Assembly: GCF_039645585.1 (NCBI RefSeq)
Contig: NZ_CP147915.1
Coordinates: 2,108,001 to 2,172,000 of the forward strand
Source of the DNA: Sulfurimonas sp. HSL-1656
GTDB lineage: Bacteria; Campylobacterota; Campylobacteria; Campylobacterales; Sulfurimonadaceae
Reading direction: 5' to 3'
Length of the DNA: 64,000 bases
Shown here: in pieces, positions 7,823 through 17,157 of the stretch
How the letters are laid out: each line of letters opens with the position of its first letter
How positions within the stretch are numbered: the first letter of the stretch is position 1
The notes under the pieces: model-generated
The model's database searches: none
Told to the model about the DNA's origin: nothing
Seen by the model: only the letters and a program-made list of their open reading frames with translations
Position numbers and translations under genes: made by a program

Positions 7823-9328
7823 ATGCAGACACCACCCATCGAAACACTCGACGATACCGCCGTACCGACGGCCTCCTTTGACGACTTCGGTCTTCGCGAC
7901 GAGATCCTCCAGAGCATCCGCTACGCCGGTTTCAAAGTCCCCAGCCCGATTCAGCAGCAGGCCATCCCCCTCGTCCTCGAGGGGCGCGACGTCGTCGGCC
8001 AGGCCCATACCGGGACCGGGAAAACGGCGGCTTTCGGTCTTCCGACCCTGAGCCAGATGAGCCTCGACCGCGGCGTTGAGGCGCTCATTATCGTCCCGAC
8101 GCGTGAACTCGCCAACCAGGTCAGCGACGAGCTCTTCAAATACGGCAAGAAGCTCGGTATTCACACCGTCACCGTCTACGGCGGCAGCTCCTACAACCGC
8201 CAGATCGGCCTGATCGAACGCGGCGCGCAGGTTGTCATCGCGACCCCGGGCCGCCTCAAAGACATCCTCGAACGCAACATGCTCAGCGATTTCGCCCCCT
8301 CCACCGTCATTCTTGACGAAGCGGACGAGATGCTCGACATGGGCTTCCTCGACGACATCAACACGATCTTCGACTTCCTGCCGACGGACCGCCAGACCCT
8401 GCTCTTTTCGGCCACGATGCCCAAACCGATCAAGGCCCTCGCCGAACGTATCCTCGTCAATCCGGCTTTTGTCTCCATCACCCAGGAGGAGACGACGAAC
8501 AAGGACATCGCGCAGCAGTATTACGTCATCGAGGAGAATGAGCGCGACGACGCGATCATCCGCCTGCTCGACGCCGAAGAGCTGGAAAAGACCATCGTCT
8601 TCTGCCGTACCAAGCGCGAAGTCGACCGTCTTTCCAACGTCCTCTCCTCCGTCGGCTACAACGCCAAGGGGCTTCACGGCGACATGGAACAGCGCCAGCG
8701 CGAATCCGTCATCAGGGGTCTCAAAGAGAATGCAATTGACATTCTTGTCGCCACCGACGTTGCGGCGCGCGGTATCCACATCAACGACGTCAGCCACGTC
8801 ATCAACTACCATATCCCCTTCGATCCGGAGAGCTACGTCCACCGTATCGGCCGGACGGGACGTGCAGGCCAGAAAGGGGTCGCCATTACCCTGGTAACGC
8901 CGCTGGAGTTCAAAGAGCTGCAGCGTATCCGCAAGATCGTCGGCACCCAGATGGCCCACTCCTACATCCCGACAAAACAGCAGGTACAGTCCAAACAGAT
9001 GTCCCGCCTCGTCGACGAGATCGAAAAGCAGAAGATCTACGAAGAGGCGACCGAACTCTTCAACGCGCTGTGCGATGACATGGACCAGACACAGATCGCC
9101 TACAAGCTCATCTCGATGCTGATGAAAAACACAAACGTCAAAGGCCCTCAGTCAATCGGTGTCCCGAAGCAGCGCCTGGACAAAATCATGGAAGCGATGG
9201 AGCGCAATGATCGCGGCGGCCGGCGCCAGGGCGGCAAACCGCGCCGCAACGGCGGCTACAATAACCGCCGCCGCCAGGACGGCGACCGCAACCGGGGCGA
9301 CCGCAACCGCGGCGGACGCCGCTCCTAA
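7823..9328 (+). CDS. DEAD-box ATP-dependent RNA helicase
   Basis: This RNA helicase unwinds structured RNA, probably in ribosome assembly or mRNA decay. In the 501-residue protein the RecA1 domain shows the Q motif (F-x-GF..PSPIQQQAIP), motif I HTGTGKT, PTRELA, TPGR, DEAD in VILDEADEMLD, and SAT. RecA2 shows IVFCRTK, TDVAARGI and HRIGRTGRAG. The last 45 residues are rich in Arg and Gly (NRGDRNRGG type), a likely RNA-binding tail. It is of the CsdA/RhlE kind. The ATG at 7823 follows AAGAGAGAAA; the frame is open to 7769 but those residues do not look conserved. It converges with gspF, overlapping by four bases. Confidence 0.93.
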   Translation: MQTPPIETLDDTAVPTASFDDFGLRDEILQSIRYAGFKVPSPIQQQAIPLVLEGRDVVGQAHTGTGKTAAFGLPTLSQMSLDRGVEALIIVPTRELANQVSDELFKYGKKLGIHTVTVYGGSSYNRQIGLIERGAQVVIATPGRLKDILERNMLSDFAPSTVILDEADEMLDMGFLDDINTIFDFLPTDRQTLLFSATMPKPIKALAERILVNPAFVSITQEETTNKDIAQQYYVIEENERDDAIIRLLDAEELEKTIVFCRTKREVDRLSNVLSSVGYNAKGLHGDMEQRQRESVIRGLKENAIDILVATDVAARGIHINDVSHVINYHIPFDPESYVHRIGRTGRAGQKGVAITLVTPLEFKELQRIRKIVGTQMAHSYIPTKQQVQSKQMSRLVDEIEKQKIYEEATELFNALCDDMDQTQIAYKLISMLMKNTNVKGPQSIGVPKQRLDKIMEAMERNDRGGRRQGGKPRRNGGYNNRRRQDGDRNRGDRNRGGRRS

Positions 9329-10539
9329 CTGATATTCATCGAGAAGATCGGCAGCAGCATCGCGGTGACGATGAAGCCGATCACCCCGCCCACCAGCAGC
9401 ATCAGCATCGGTTCCAGCAGCGAAAGGAAAAGCCCGATCTTATCCTTGTTCTCTTCGAAATAGAGCTCGGAGAGGTTCTGCAGGATCGCCGTCACCTCAC
9501 TCGTCTCCTCCCCCAGCGCGATCGCCTGGGCAAAAGACGGATCAATCTCAAACCCGTCCCGCAGCAGCGCATTGGAAAGCTTTGAGCCTTCAACGACCCG
9601 GTCCGAAGCGTCCGAAAATTTCCGCTGCAGCACCTGATTGTGCAGCACGTTCGCCGAGAGGTTGATCGTCTGCGCGAACGGTACCCCCGAACGGATCAGC
9701 ACCGACGCGATATAGGAGAAACGCCCCAGCTCCGAGGTCTGAACGACCTGCCCGAAAAAGGGAAGTTTGAGCTGCAGCAGATGCACGGCGTAGCGGAAGG
9801 CGCGGTTGTACTTCATCGCCGAGGTGAAGAGGCCGATCAGCGCCACCAGCCCCACCGCGAGCCCCAGCCAGTGCGCGGTAAAGAAATCCCCCGTCGCGAT
9901 GACGAACTGGGTCACCGGCGGCAGCTCCTGGTCGAGCTGATCGAAGATCCCGGTGATCTTCGGCACGACGAAGGTGATCATGAACGCGACCATGAAAATC
10001 GAGACGATGATAATGAATGCGGGATAGGCGAATGCGCTTTTGATCTGCTTGGTGATACGATCCTGCTCTTTGAGGAAGATCGCCATCTCCAGCAGGACCT
10101 CCTGCAGGATCCCGCTCTCCTCGGAAACGCGGATGGACTGTTTGTAGAACTCCGGGAGTGCCAGAATCTTCTGGCGCTCCAGGGCCTGGTAGAAGCTCTT
10201 CCCCTCGTCGAGCATCGTAATGATGCTGCTGAGGAAGTTCGTCATCCTCTTGTTCTTCGCATACTGGTTCCGGGCCAGTTTCAGGGCGTTGACAATGGAG
10301 ATGCCCGACTTGATATAGATGGAGAGGTCACGGCTGAGGATGGAGAGTTCGCTCGCCCCGGCGGTCTTTTTGCGGGAGAAGCTCAGACGGCCGACGGACG
10401 CGCTCTTCTCCACGTCGAGCTTGGTATAGAAAATGCCCTGGGAACGGAGACGCTTTTTCGCCTCCTCCAGGTCAGCGGCTTCAAGAACCCCCTTGGTCTT
10501 CTTACCGTCTTGCAGCAGGCCCCGATAGGCAAATACCAT
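9325..10539 (-). CDS. gspF: Type II secretion inner-membrane platform protein GspF
   Basis: GspF is the polytopic platform protein of the type II secretion system that contacts the GspE ATPase. The 404-residue length is typical. Two T2SSF domains are visible: one at about residues 70-190 (LSRDLSIYIKSGISIVNALK) and one at about 275-395 (FSYIASVLIRSGVPFAQTI). Each is followed by hydrophobic segments, three in total (about 175-200, 225-245 and 375-400). It is the last gene of the short leftward arm gspG-H-F, ten bases downstream of the gspH-like gene. Confidence 0.93.
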   Translation of the reverse strand: MVFAYRGLLQDGKKTKGVLEAADLEEAKKRLRSQGIFYTKLDVEKSASVGRLSFSRKKTAGASELSILSRDLSIYIKSGISIVNALKLARNQYAKNKRMTNFLSSIITMLDEGKSFYQALERQKILALPEFYKQSIRVSEESGILQEVLLEMAIFLKEQDRITKQIKSAFAYPAFIIIVSIFMVAFMITFVVPKITGIFDQLDQELPPVTQFVIATGDFFTAHWLGLAVGLVALIGLFTSAMKYNRAFRYAVHLLQLKLPFFGQVVQTSELGRFSYIASVLIRSGVPFAQTINLSANVLHNQVLQRKFSDASDRVVEGSKLSNALLRDGFEIDPSFAQAIALGEETSEVTAILQNLSELYFEENKDKIGLFLSLLEPMLMLLVGGVIGFIVTAMLLPIFSMNIS

Positions 10540-10548
10540 GCTTCCCCC

Positions 10549-11115
10549 TTAAAAATCGTAGACCCGTTTGTCGTCGGGTATCAGCGCCTTGCGGCTGTAG
10601 GCCTCCGCCGCTTCGTCGAGCGTCTCGAAGCGCCGCACGGGCTCTCCGAACGCCTCAAACAGATAATACAGCTCCCCCGATTCGACAATGTAACTTGAAC
10701 TGCTGTCATTGTCACGCAGGGTAAACGCGAAACAGACGTTCACCGTATCGGTCTCCCCCCGGCGCACCGGCAGAAAGACGTAGGGTTCGAACTGGCCGTA
10801 CCGGTCTCTGCGGTAGACGGTGGGTTCCTGTTTGAAGAGGCTGATATCCGCCCCCTCCACCGCCTTGCCGTCGATGAAAACGCTGCACGTTTCGCAGGGT
10901 TCCGGACAGACAAGGGTCACATCCCCACGCTGCGGGCGGAAACGTGAAAGGTAGTCACGGAGCGTCTCCAGCGTCACGGTATCTTTCCCGTCGGCCGGGC
11001 CTTTGCCCGTCGAGAGTTTATTGATGAAAACGCCGTACAAAACGGCGATCAGCAGGACGACCAGCAGCAGTTCAAAGAGGGTGAACCCCCTCCTACTGCT
11101 TGATGCACTCGGCAT
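10549..11115 (-). CDS. Minor pseudopilin, GspH-like
   Basis: This 188-residue protein has a class III prepilin signal: basic SSRR, then G, then FTLFELLLVV with Glu at mature position 5, and one hydrophobic N-terminal helix. The rest is a predicted periplasmic globular domain with two Cys (CPEPCETC region). Its start overlaps the end of gspG by 23 bases. Position beside the major pseudopilin GspG and the general shape suggest GspH, a pseudopilus tip component. Sequence identity to known GspH is not obvious to me, so the letter is by context. Confidence 0.8.
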   Translation of the reverse strand: MPSASSSRRGFTLFELLLVVLLIAVLYGVFINKLSTGKGPADGKDTVTLETLRDYLSRFRPQRGDVTLVCPEPCETCSVFIDGKAVEGADISLFKQEPTVYRRDRYGQFEPYVFLPVRRGETDTVNVCFAFTLRDNDSSSSYIVESGELYYLFEAFGEPVRRFETLDEAAEAYSRKALIPDDKRVYDF

Positions 11116-11545
11116 AGGTGATATCTTTGCTCTCCGCGGTTCCGCCCTCTTTACGGTCTGCGCCCAGCGAAATCAGGTTGATACCGTCTTCGCCCGGCAC
11201 GTAGATGTAACGGTTTTTCCAGGGATCTTTCGGCAGGACGCCGTCTTGGAAGTAGCCGCCCCCGCTGTAGTTGGGGTACTTCTCCGCATCCGGGTTCTTC
11301 GCCAGAGCCTCAAGCCCCTCTTCCGCATCGGGGTAGGTTCCGTTATCGAGCCGGAACATATCCAGGGCGTTCTTGATCCCCTTCATCTGGACGCAGACGA
11401 GCTTCTGTTTCGCCTCTTCGCTCTTGCCGATCAGGTTCGGCATGACCAGGGCCGCCAACAGCCCCAGAATGATGATGACGATCATCAGCTCCATCAACGT
11501 AAACGCCCCGCGGGCCGCTCCCCGGTAGACTCTATTGCTCTGCAT
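11093..11545 (-). CDS. gspG: Major pseudopilin GspG
   Basis: GspG polymerises in the periplasm to form the type II secretion pseudopilus. The prepilin signal is RGA followed by FTLMELMIVIIILG, with Glu at mature position 5. Downstream come the GspG hallmarks: MKGIKNALDMFRLDNGTYPDAEEGLEAL (described in part), PKDPWKNRY and the C-terminal ISLGADRKEGG calcium-site region. I place the start at the ATG at 11545, which has AAGGA about seven bases upstream; the frame is open to 11572. The residue before the cleavage point is Ala rather than the usual Gly. Confidence 0.95.
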   Translation of the reverse strand: MQSNRVYRGAARGAFTLMELMIVIIILGLLAALVMPNLIGKSEEAKQKLVCVQMKGIKNALDMFRLDNGTYPDAEEGLEALAKNPDAEKYPNYSGGGYFQDGVLPKDPWKNRYIYVPGEDGINLISLGADRKEGGTAESKDITYAECIKQ

Positions 11546-11612
11546 GCACATCCTTAAATCCCTTCGAATCATACGGTATCACTCCGCCTCACGAAAGATA
11601 ATTTTTTCGGCG

Positions 11613-11625
11613 ATTATAGTATACT
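11613..11625. promoter_or_regulatory. Overlapping divergent -10 boxes between gspG and gspK
   Basis: On the minus strand TATAAT (11613-11618) faces gspG. On the plus strand TATAGT or TATACT (11615-11625) faces gspK. The two arms of the secretion cluster would be driven from this single AT-rich spot, which invites joint control. Confidence 0.5.
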
Positions 11626-11676
11626 TAAAATAAACAGAGATAAAATGCTGGGCCAAAGCATGGAAAGAGGTATGAT

Positions 11677-12606
11677 TTGCACCGAAAAGGGATAGCGCTG
11701 CTGATGACGCTCGCGTTCGTTACCGCCATTGCAGCACTAATCGCCGTCGGGGCAGGCCTGCTCGAACGGGGCTACAACCAGACCGAGACGAAAGCGTTCC
11801 TCGTGCAGAGCAACACGCTGCTGCCGAGCATCTACACCATCCTGAAGCAGAACACCGGGGACATCAACGACTCCGATGCCCTCGATATCCTGCTGAGCAT
11901 CCCCCTCTTTTTCGAAAACAAGCAAAACGGGATGATGATGGACATCACCTTCGCCTCAGATGCCGGAAAAGTCAATATAAACCACCTTCTCAAAAGTAAC
12001 AGCGAGGTTACGGCAGACCCCTACACCGCCCTGCCGCTCGATCCCGCGGTGGAAGGCTACCTCGAGCGTATACTGACCGTTTACAATGTTTCCGATACCA
12101 TTCTGCTCATTTCCATGGTAGCGGACAGTATCGATATGGACACCAACGAACGTTTCCCGGGCTCGGAACTCAACCTGAAAAACCCGGATTTCACCCAGGG
12201 GCGCCTTTACGACATGCAGCATTTCAACGAAGTGATCGAGGGGTATAAAGCGCTGACACAGGATTACAATGTCGACGAGGTCCCCTGGGAACACCTTATC
12301 GGCTTCCGCAATACGGCCGTTGACTTCAACCATATCGAACCCGATACCCTCCATTTCATCGACCCCTCCATCGATCCGGCGACGCTGGCCGAACTCACAA
12401 CCAAACGGGTCGCGACCTACGCCTCCCTCGACGCACTGCCGTTTACACCGGAAACGAAGCAGCTGCTGCAGGACCTGGGCGTCACCTTTTACGCCCCGGA
12501 TGTGGTCGGGACTATGAACGTGCTGAGCAAAACCCATCAGACCTCCTATACCTTCACCTACAATCTAGCCGACCAGAAAGTGAGCGAAATTGCAGTTTCC
12601 AATTAA
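11677..12606 (+). CDS. gspK: Minor pseudopilin GspK-like
   Basis: This 309-residue protein begins with a TTG codon, with AGAGG six bases upstream. The N-terminus HRKG-IALLMTLAFVTAI is a GspK-type prepilin signal, lacking the Glu at position 5 that other pseudopilins have; this absence is a family trait of GspK. GspK caps the pseudopilus tip with GspI and GspJ. The body contains the GspK-like phrase DAGKVNINHLL and the helix-hairpin-type segment near ASLDALPFTPETKQLL. It opens the rightward gsp operon; its end overlaps the next gene by 17 bases. Confidence 0.85.
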   Translation: MHRKGIALLMTLAFVTAIAALIAVGAGLLERGYNQTETKAFLVQSNTLLPSIYTILKQNTGDINDSDALDILLSIPLFFENKQNGMMMDITFASDAGKVNINHLLKSNSEVTADPYTALPLDPAVEGYLERILTVYNVSDTILLISMVADSIDMDTNERFPGSELNLKNPDFTQGRLYDMQHFNEVIEGYKALTQDYNVDEVPWEHLIGFRNTAVDFNHIEPDTLHFIDPSIDPATLAELTTKRVATYASLDALPFTPETKQLLQDLGVTFYAPDVVGTMNVLSKTHQTSYTFTYNLADQKVSEIAVSN

Positions 12607-13546
12607 ATTCTCCCGTCCGGAAGCCGCTGTGCCCACCCTCTTCCTCGACCGGGAAGCACAGCCCGTCAGCGTACAGGGGAAGGTGGACCTCATCCTCTCC
12701 CCGTCGCTGTACTGGTTCCGCACCGAGGCGCTCCCCGTCAAAACGGTTTTCCAGGCCAAAAAGCTCGCCCCCTCCGTCTTCGACGCCATCACGCCAGAAG
12801 GGGTCTACAGCTACCATGTCCTCAAGCACGACGAGGGCTTCTGGCTCTTTGCGTACAACGAGGAGCAGATCATCAACGCCATTACCCGCGCGGGCATCCG
12901 TCCCTCTGATGTACGACATATCTACTTTGCCCAGACCGAATGCGCCGCGCTTGAAACACCGCTGCGCCTGAGCGGGACACGGATCCTCTCCAGCGTCGAC
13001 GGTGTCGTCACCGAGCTGCCCGCAAGGTATGCGGCCACGGCCGAGGAAGCCGGCAGCTTTTTCGAAACCCATGCGCGTAAAGGGCCCACGGTCGGTATCA
13101 CCCTCTACCACAGCACCCTGCTGGACAAGAAACAGTTCAAACGCCTCAGCATCGTCGCCGGCGTTTTCGCCCTCCTCTACGGGATTGAATATTTTACCGC
13201 CCGTACACAGCTGGCAACACTCCTCGAGGAGCAGGAGAAGATCGCGGACACCTACCGGCTTCCCCAGACCTCGTTCGAACGCGACGGCCTGATCAACGCC
13301 CTGAACAAGAAACAGAAACGCCAGACGCAGCTCCGTGCGACGGCCAAGGCCCTCTTCGCCCTGCCCGCCGACGAGGAGAACCATGTGGAGCGTCTGAGCC
13401 TGGGCACCCGGGAGCTCTCGATCGCCGCCGTCTTCAAAGACCCGGCAAAAGCCGACGCCTTCAAAAAGCAGCTCAAAGCCATCGCCACCGTCACCTCCGA
13501 GAAGCGCAAGGGCGACACCCTCTACCTGGAGGCGACGTATGAATAA
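12590..13546 (+). CDS. GspL-like assembly platform protein
   Basis: This 318-residue protein has about 185 cytoplasmic residues, one membrane helix (about 190-207, within SIVAGVFALLYGIEYF), a coiled coil (about 210-265) and a small C-terminal alpha/beta domain (about 265-318). This is the layout of GspL, which links the GspE ATPase to the inner membrane. Its place between gspK and a GspM-like gene supports that. The N-terminal half is not obviously an actin-like GspL domain by eye. The start is a TTG inside the gspK coding end; no strong ribosome site is seen, so the start is uncertain. Confidence 0.7.
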   Translation: MQFPIKFSRPEAAVPTLFLDREAQPVSVQGKVDLILSPSLYWFRTEALPVKTVFQAKKLAPSVFDAITPEGVYSYHVLKHDEGFWLFAYNEEQIINAITRAGIRPSDVRHIYFAQTECAALETPLRLSGTRILSSVDGVVTELPARYAATAEEAGSFFETHARKGPTVGITLYHSTLLDKKQFKRLSIVAGVFALLYGIEYFTARTQLATLLEEQEKIADTYRLPQTSFERDGLINALNKKQKRQTQLRATAKALFALPADEENHVERLSLGTRELSIAAVFKDPAKADAFKKQLKAIATVTSEKRKGDTLYLEATYE

Positions 13547-13946
13547 GATCAATATCGTCTACATCTTCGGCGCGGCGCTTTTTCTCGCCCTGCTGATGGT
13601 CGTACAGAGCGGCCGCACCGAACGGGCCATCAGCGATGCGGTAAAGGCGAATGCCGAAACGGCACGTCTGGGCAAAGAGATCCGCACCATGCAGCAGCAG
13701 TGGGACGACACCAAGCAGATACAGCGCCGCATCGATGCCATCTTGACACAGGGCGAGTTCAAAGCCTATGTGGACCGCAAGAACAAGAACGGCCGCACCT
13801 ACCAGGTGCAGTTCACGCCGCTGCCGGCACAGACCTTTGACCGTCTCACCGCAAAACTGTTCAACACCCCGGTAACGATCTCAAAGATGACCGTCAGCCG
13901 CAGCAGTGACCAGAACGTCAGTCTCAGCGTGGAGTTCGCCTTATGA
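13539..13946 (+). CDS. GspM-like assembly platform protein
   Basis: This is a 135-residue protein with one N-terminal membrane helix (about residues 5-23), then a coiled coil (about 26-65) and a small C-terminal domain ending in SLSVEFAL. It matches the topology of GspM, the GspL partner in the type II secretion inner-membrane platform. Overlaps of eight bases with the gspL-like gene and four with the next gene show tight coupling. The assignment is by topology and position. Confidence 0.68.
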   Translation: MNKINIVYIFGAALFLALLMVVQSGRTERAISDAVKANAETARLGKEIRTMQQQWDDTKQIQRRIDAILTQGEFKAYVDRKNKNGRTYQVQFTPLPAQTFDRLTAKLFNTPVTISKMTVSRSSDQNVSLSVEFAL

Positions 13947-14473
13947 AGCGCATGAAAATGGGCCTGCTCTACAGCGCGGCGTTCGTTCTCTTCCTGCTGG
14001 TGTTCCTGCCCAAAACCGCCCTCTACCACGAAGCGGAGCTACAGATGAAGCCCTTCGGTCTCGCCGTTGCCGCCGAAACGCCTGTCGACCGCGGCGTTGA
14101 TTTCGTGCTCAAAGGCGGCGACCTCTATTTCGAGGATCTGCACGTCGCCCGGCTCGAACGGATCACCGTGACGCCGTGGTTGTTCTACAACAGTGTCCGG
14201 GTGGCACCTTTTACCCTCTCCTCGGACATGGAGAGCTTTGCGCCGCGCAGCGTCGACGGGATGCGCGTGACCTACTCCGTGCTTGACCCGCTTCACGTCA
14301 CCCTGGAAGGCTCGGGCGCGTTCGGCAGTGTCACCGGCCAGGTCGCGCTGCTGGAACGCAAGATTACGCTGGAACTCACCCCCTCTGCCGCCCTGCGGGC
14401 CAAACGGCCCTTCTGGTTGAAACAGCTGCGGAGTATCGAAGGGGGGGCTTACCGCTATGAAACAACGTATTAA
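13943..14473 (+). CDS. GspN-like type II secretion protein
   Basis: This 176-residue protein has an N-terminal membrane anchor (about residues 7-24) and a periplasmic domain made mainly of predicted beta strands. GspN of other bacteria is longer (about 250 residues) but has the same plan and is often found beside gspC or gspM. The four-base overlap with the GspM-like gene and 17-base overlap with gspC place it firmly in the secretion operon. Confidence 0.6.
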   Translation: MKRMKMGLLYSAAFVLFLLVFLPKTALYHEAELQMKPFGLAVAAETPVDRGVDFVLKGGDLYFEDLHVARLERITVTPWLFYNSVRVAPFTLSSDMESFAPRSVDGMRVTYSVLDPLHVTLEGSGAFGSVTGQVALLERKITLELTPSAALRAKRPFWLKQLRSIEGGAYRYETTY

Positions 14474-15266
14474 TCCGCTATGGGTACGGCGCTTCATCAC
14501 CCTGGCCATCCTCGCCGCCGTCGCCAAAGCCCTGATGCTCATCCTGGCGGTATGGCTGCCCCGCGGGGGCGTCGAACCGGCAGTGGCCTCGGGAGACACC
14601 GTCACCTACGCCCGTTACACGCCCTCGCAGCTCTTCGGCATCGAACAGCGCAGGGCCGTTGCGAAGAGCGGCGGCAAGCAGACCGAAGTGTACCGGCTTG
14701 ACGCGCTGACACTGCGCGGGATCTACCTGGAAGAGGCCCACCCCTTTATCCTCGTCGAAGAGGGGAGCAAAACCGAACTCCTCTCCATCGGGGAGCAGTA
14801 CAAACGCTATGCCCTCGTCGACATTCTGCCGACCAAAGCCATTTTCGAAAAGGACGGCCAGCGTTATGCCCTGGCGTTCAAAGAGGAGAGTATGGGAGGG
14901 GTCGAAACGGCAGCGGCTCCGGCCACCTCCGTCGTCACCCAGAACGGCTTCACCTCCATCAAGCGCAAAGAGATACGCTACTACACCGAAAATTTCGACG
15001 CCATCTGGCAAAACGTCAAAATCCAGGAGGTCTACCGGAACAAGAAGCTGACCGGCTTCGAAGTCAAGTGGATCAAAAAGGATTCGATCTTTGCTAAAAT
15101 GGGACTGCAGGAGCATGACATCATCACCGGCATCAACGGCAAACCCCTCACCTCCGTGGCAGAGGTACTCAAACTCTACAAGAATATGGACCAGATCGAC
15201 AACCTGACCCTGGATATCCAGCGAAACCATACAGAAAGGCAGCTTGACTATGCAATTTACGACTAA
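14457..15266 (+). CDS. gspC: Type II secretion protein GspC with PDZ domain
   Basis: GspC bridges the inner-membrane platform and the outer-membrane secretin. The 269-residue protein has one membrane helix (about 13-33) and a homology-region domain (about 70-145, with LDALTLRGIYLEEAHPFILVEE in part). A C-terminal PDZ domain (about 190-262) is recognised by FAKMGLQEHDIITGINGKPL. The order gspC-gspD is conserved in many systems. The start overlaps the GspN-like gene, and the end overlaps the gspD region. Confidence 0.85.
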   Translation: MKQRINPLWVRRFITLAILAAVAKALMLILAVWLPRGGVEPAVASGDTVTYARYTPSQLFGIEQRRAVAKSGGKQTEVYRLDALTLRGIYLEEAHPFILVEEGSKTELLSIGEQYKRYALVDILPTKAIFEKDGQRYALAFKEESMGGVETAAAPATSVVTQNGFTSIKRKEIRYYTENFDAIWQNVKIQEVYRNKKLTGFEVKWIKKDSIFAKMGLQEHDIITGINGKPLTSVAEVLKLYKNMDQIDNLTLDIQRNHTERQLDYAIYD

Positions 15267-17154
15267 ACTCCTCACCCTGGTCCTGGCGGGGGCCATGGCG
15301 TTCGGCTCCGCAGCGGCCGCACGCGAACAGGTCAATCTGAAGCTCCACGACATCAAGATCGAGGAGCTGATCAAGATGGTCGGCAAAGCCAACGGAAAGA
15401 ACATCCTGCTTGACAAACCCATCCCCGGCACCGTCAACTTCGTCTCGTCGACGCCGATCTACAAAGACGAACTCTTCAGTATCCTTCTCTCCGTGCTCGA
15501 CAGCAAAGGGTTCACGCTGGTGCAGGAGGGGAGCTACCTCAAGATCGTCCGCCAGAACGTCGCGGTCAAAGAGAACCTGCCGATCAACCCCGGCACGAAA
15601 TCGATGCTGATGCAGACCCGCTTTATCTCCGCCAAGAACGAGAACATCGACGTCATCGCGGCGAAAGTGCGCCAGTTCCTCTCCCCCGCCGGCAAACTGC
15701 TGACGATCAAAGAGAACAATATGATGATCGTCAGCGACACCCCGGGCAATATCGGCGTCATCGAAACGATCGTCCGCAAGATCGACCGGGACCAGGCGAA
15801 GGACGTCAAAGCCGAATTCATCCCGCTTTCCAATGCCAAGGCAAGCCGCCTGGCCGCCTCCGTCACGAAGATCGCCAAGGCGATCATCAACCAGAAAGTC
15901 GAGAACAACAAGGTCGAGATCCTCAGTGACGACGCCACCAATGCCATCATCATCCTCGCCACCCAGGAGAACATCGACAAACTGACCCCGCTGATCACCC
16001 GGCTCGACGAGAAAGACGACTCGACGAACCAGCGCCTGACCATCATCCCCCTCGAGAACAGCGAGGCCAAAAACGTCGTCGCCTCCCTCCAGGCGGTCCT
16101 GGACAAAAAGAAATACGCGAAAGAGGCGGACAAGCCGACGGTAAGCGTCTATGACGAGCTCAACGCCCTCGTCGTCTCCGGGCTGGAGTCCGACATCAAG
16201 GATATCCAGGCGATGATCAAGATCCTCGACGTTGAGAAACCGCAGGTCTTCGTCAAAGCACGCATCGTCGAGATCAACCAGAACATGGCCGACAGGATCG
16301 GGGTCAAATACGGCCTTGCCGGCGGCGCCGTCACCGATGCCGGCCTCTTCACTTTCGCCGCGGACCTCGGTGGTTCCGCCATCGCCTTCGACGGCGGCGG
16401 GCTGATCAACCTGAGCAGCGCCACCTTCGACTCGGGCATCGCTTTCGGCGCCACGATCGATTTCCTCGCCAGCAACGGCGCGGCGAACACCCTCTCGCAG
16501 CCGACCCTGCTCTGTGTCAACAACCAGGAGTCCTCCATCTACGTCGGTCGCACGGAGCCCATCGTCACCTCAACGGCCCAGGCCGCCGATACGACCTCCG
16601 TCGCGCGCAACACCTACACCCGCGAAGATATCGGTCTGACCCTCAAGATCAAGCCGCGCCTCTCCCAGGGCAACAAGGTCACCCTGATCACCACGGCCAA
16701 GCTCGAGGACATTCTCAACAGCTCCGTCCCCGGCCTGCCGAGTACGACCAAGCGTGAAGTCGTCACCACTGCTATCGTCAGCAACGGCGAAAGCGTCATC
16801 ATCGGGGGGCTCATCTACGACAAGAACCGCGATGAAGCCCAGGGGATTCCCCTCCTGCGCGACATTCCGCTCATCGGCGGCCTCTTCGACTGGAAATACA
16901 GCACCCACGAAGAGATCAACCTCGTGATCGTCCTCACGCCCTTCATCGTACGCAACAACGAAGATATGCCGAAAGTCCGTAAAATGCTGCAGGAGCTCGA
17001 CGCCATCCAGGCCAAGTATGAGGAGCTGATCGAAGAGAAGCTCGAAGAGCGTAAAGAGCAGCTGGACAAGCAGGATCCCGACAGCAATGCGACTGAAGCC
17101 GCCGCCCCGGCCGCCGGGAATGCGCTCTCCGTCATCAGTCCGGCCAAGCGATAA
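15250..17154 (+). CDS. gspD: Type II secretion secretin GspD
   Basis: GspD forms the outer-membrane channel through which folded proteins leave the cell. The 634-residue protein has a Sec signal peptide (cleavage after about GSAAAA), then N0 and three N-domain repeats to about residue 330. The secretin core follows, with VEKPQVFVKARIVEIN, LSQPTLLCVNNQES and VIIGGLIYD..., ending PLIGGLFDW. The C-terminal tail is charged and Ala-rich. I chose the ATG at 15250, with AAAGG ten bases upstream; a TTG at 15244 is the alternative. No pilotin gene was recognised nearby. Confidence 0.94.
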   Translation: MQFTTKLLTLVLAGAMAFGSAAAAREQVNLKLHDIKIEELIKMVGKANGKNILLDKPIPGTVNFVSSTPIYKDELFSILLSVLDSKGFTLVQEGSYLKIVRQNVAVKENLPINPGTKSMLMQTRFISAKNENIDVIAAKVRQFLSPAGKLLTIKENNMMIVSDTPGNIGVIETIVRKIDRDQAKDVKAEFIPLSNAKASRLAASVTKIAKAIINQKVENNKVEILSDDATNAIIILATQENIDKLTPLITRLDEKDDSTNQRLTIIPLENSEAKNVVASLQAVLDKKKYAKEADKPTVSVYDELNALVVSGLESDIKDIQAMIKILDVEKPQVFVKARIVEINQNMADRIGVKYGLAGGAVTDAGLFTFAADLGGSAIAFDGGGLINLSSATFDSGIAFGATIDFLASNGAANTLSQPTLLCVNNQESSIYVGRTEPIVTSTAQAADTTSVARNTYTREDIGLTLKIKPRLSQGNKVTLITTAKLEDILNSSVPGLPSTTKREVVTTAIVSNGESVIIGGLIYDKNRDEAQGIPLLRDIPLIGGLFDWKYSTHEEINLVIVLTPFIVRNNEDMPKVRKMLQELDAIQAKYEELIEEKLEERKEQLDKQDPDSNATEAAAPAAGNALSVISPAKR

Positions 17155-17157
17155 CGC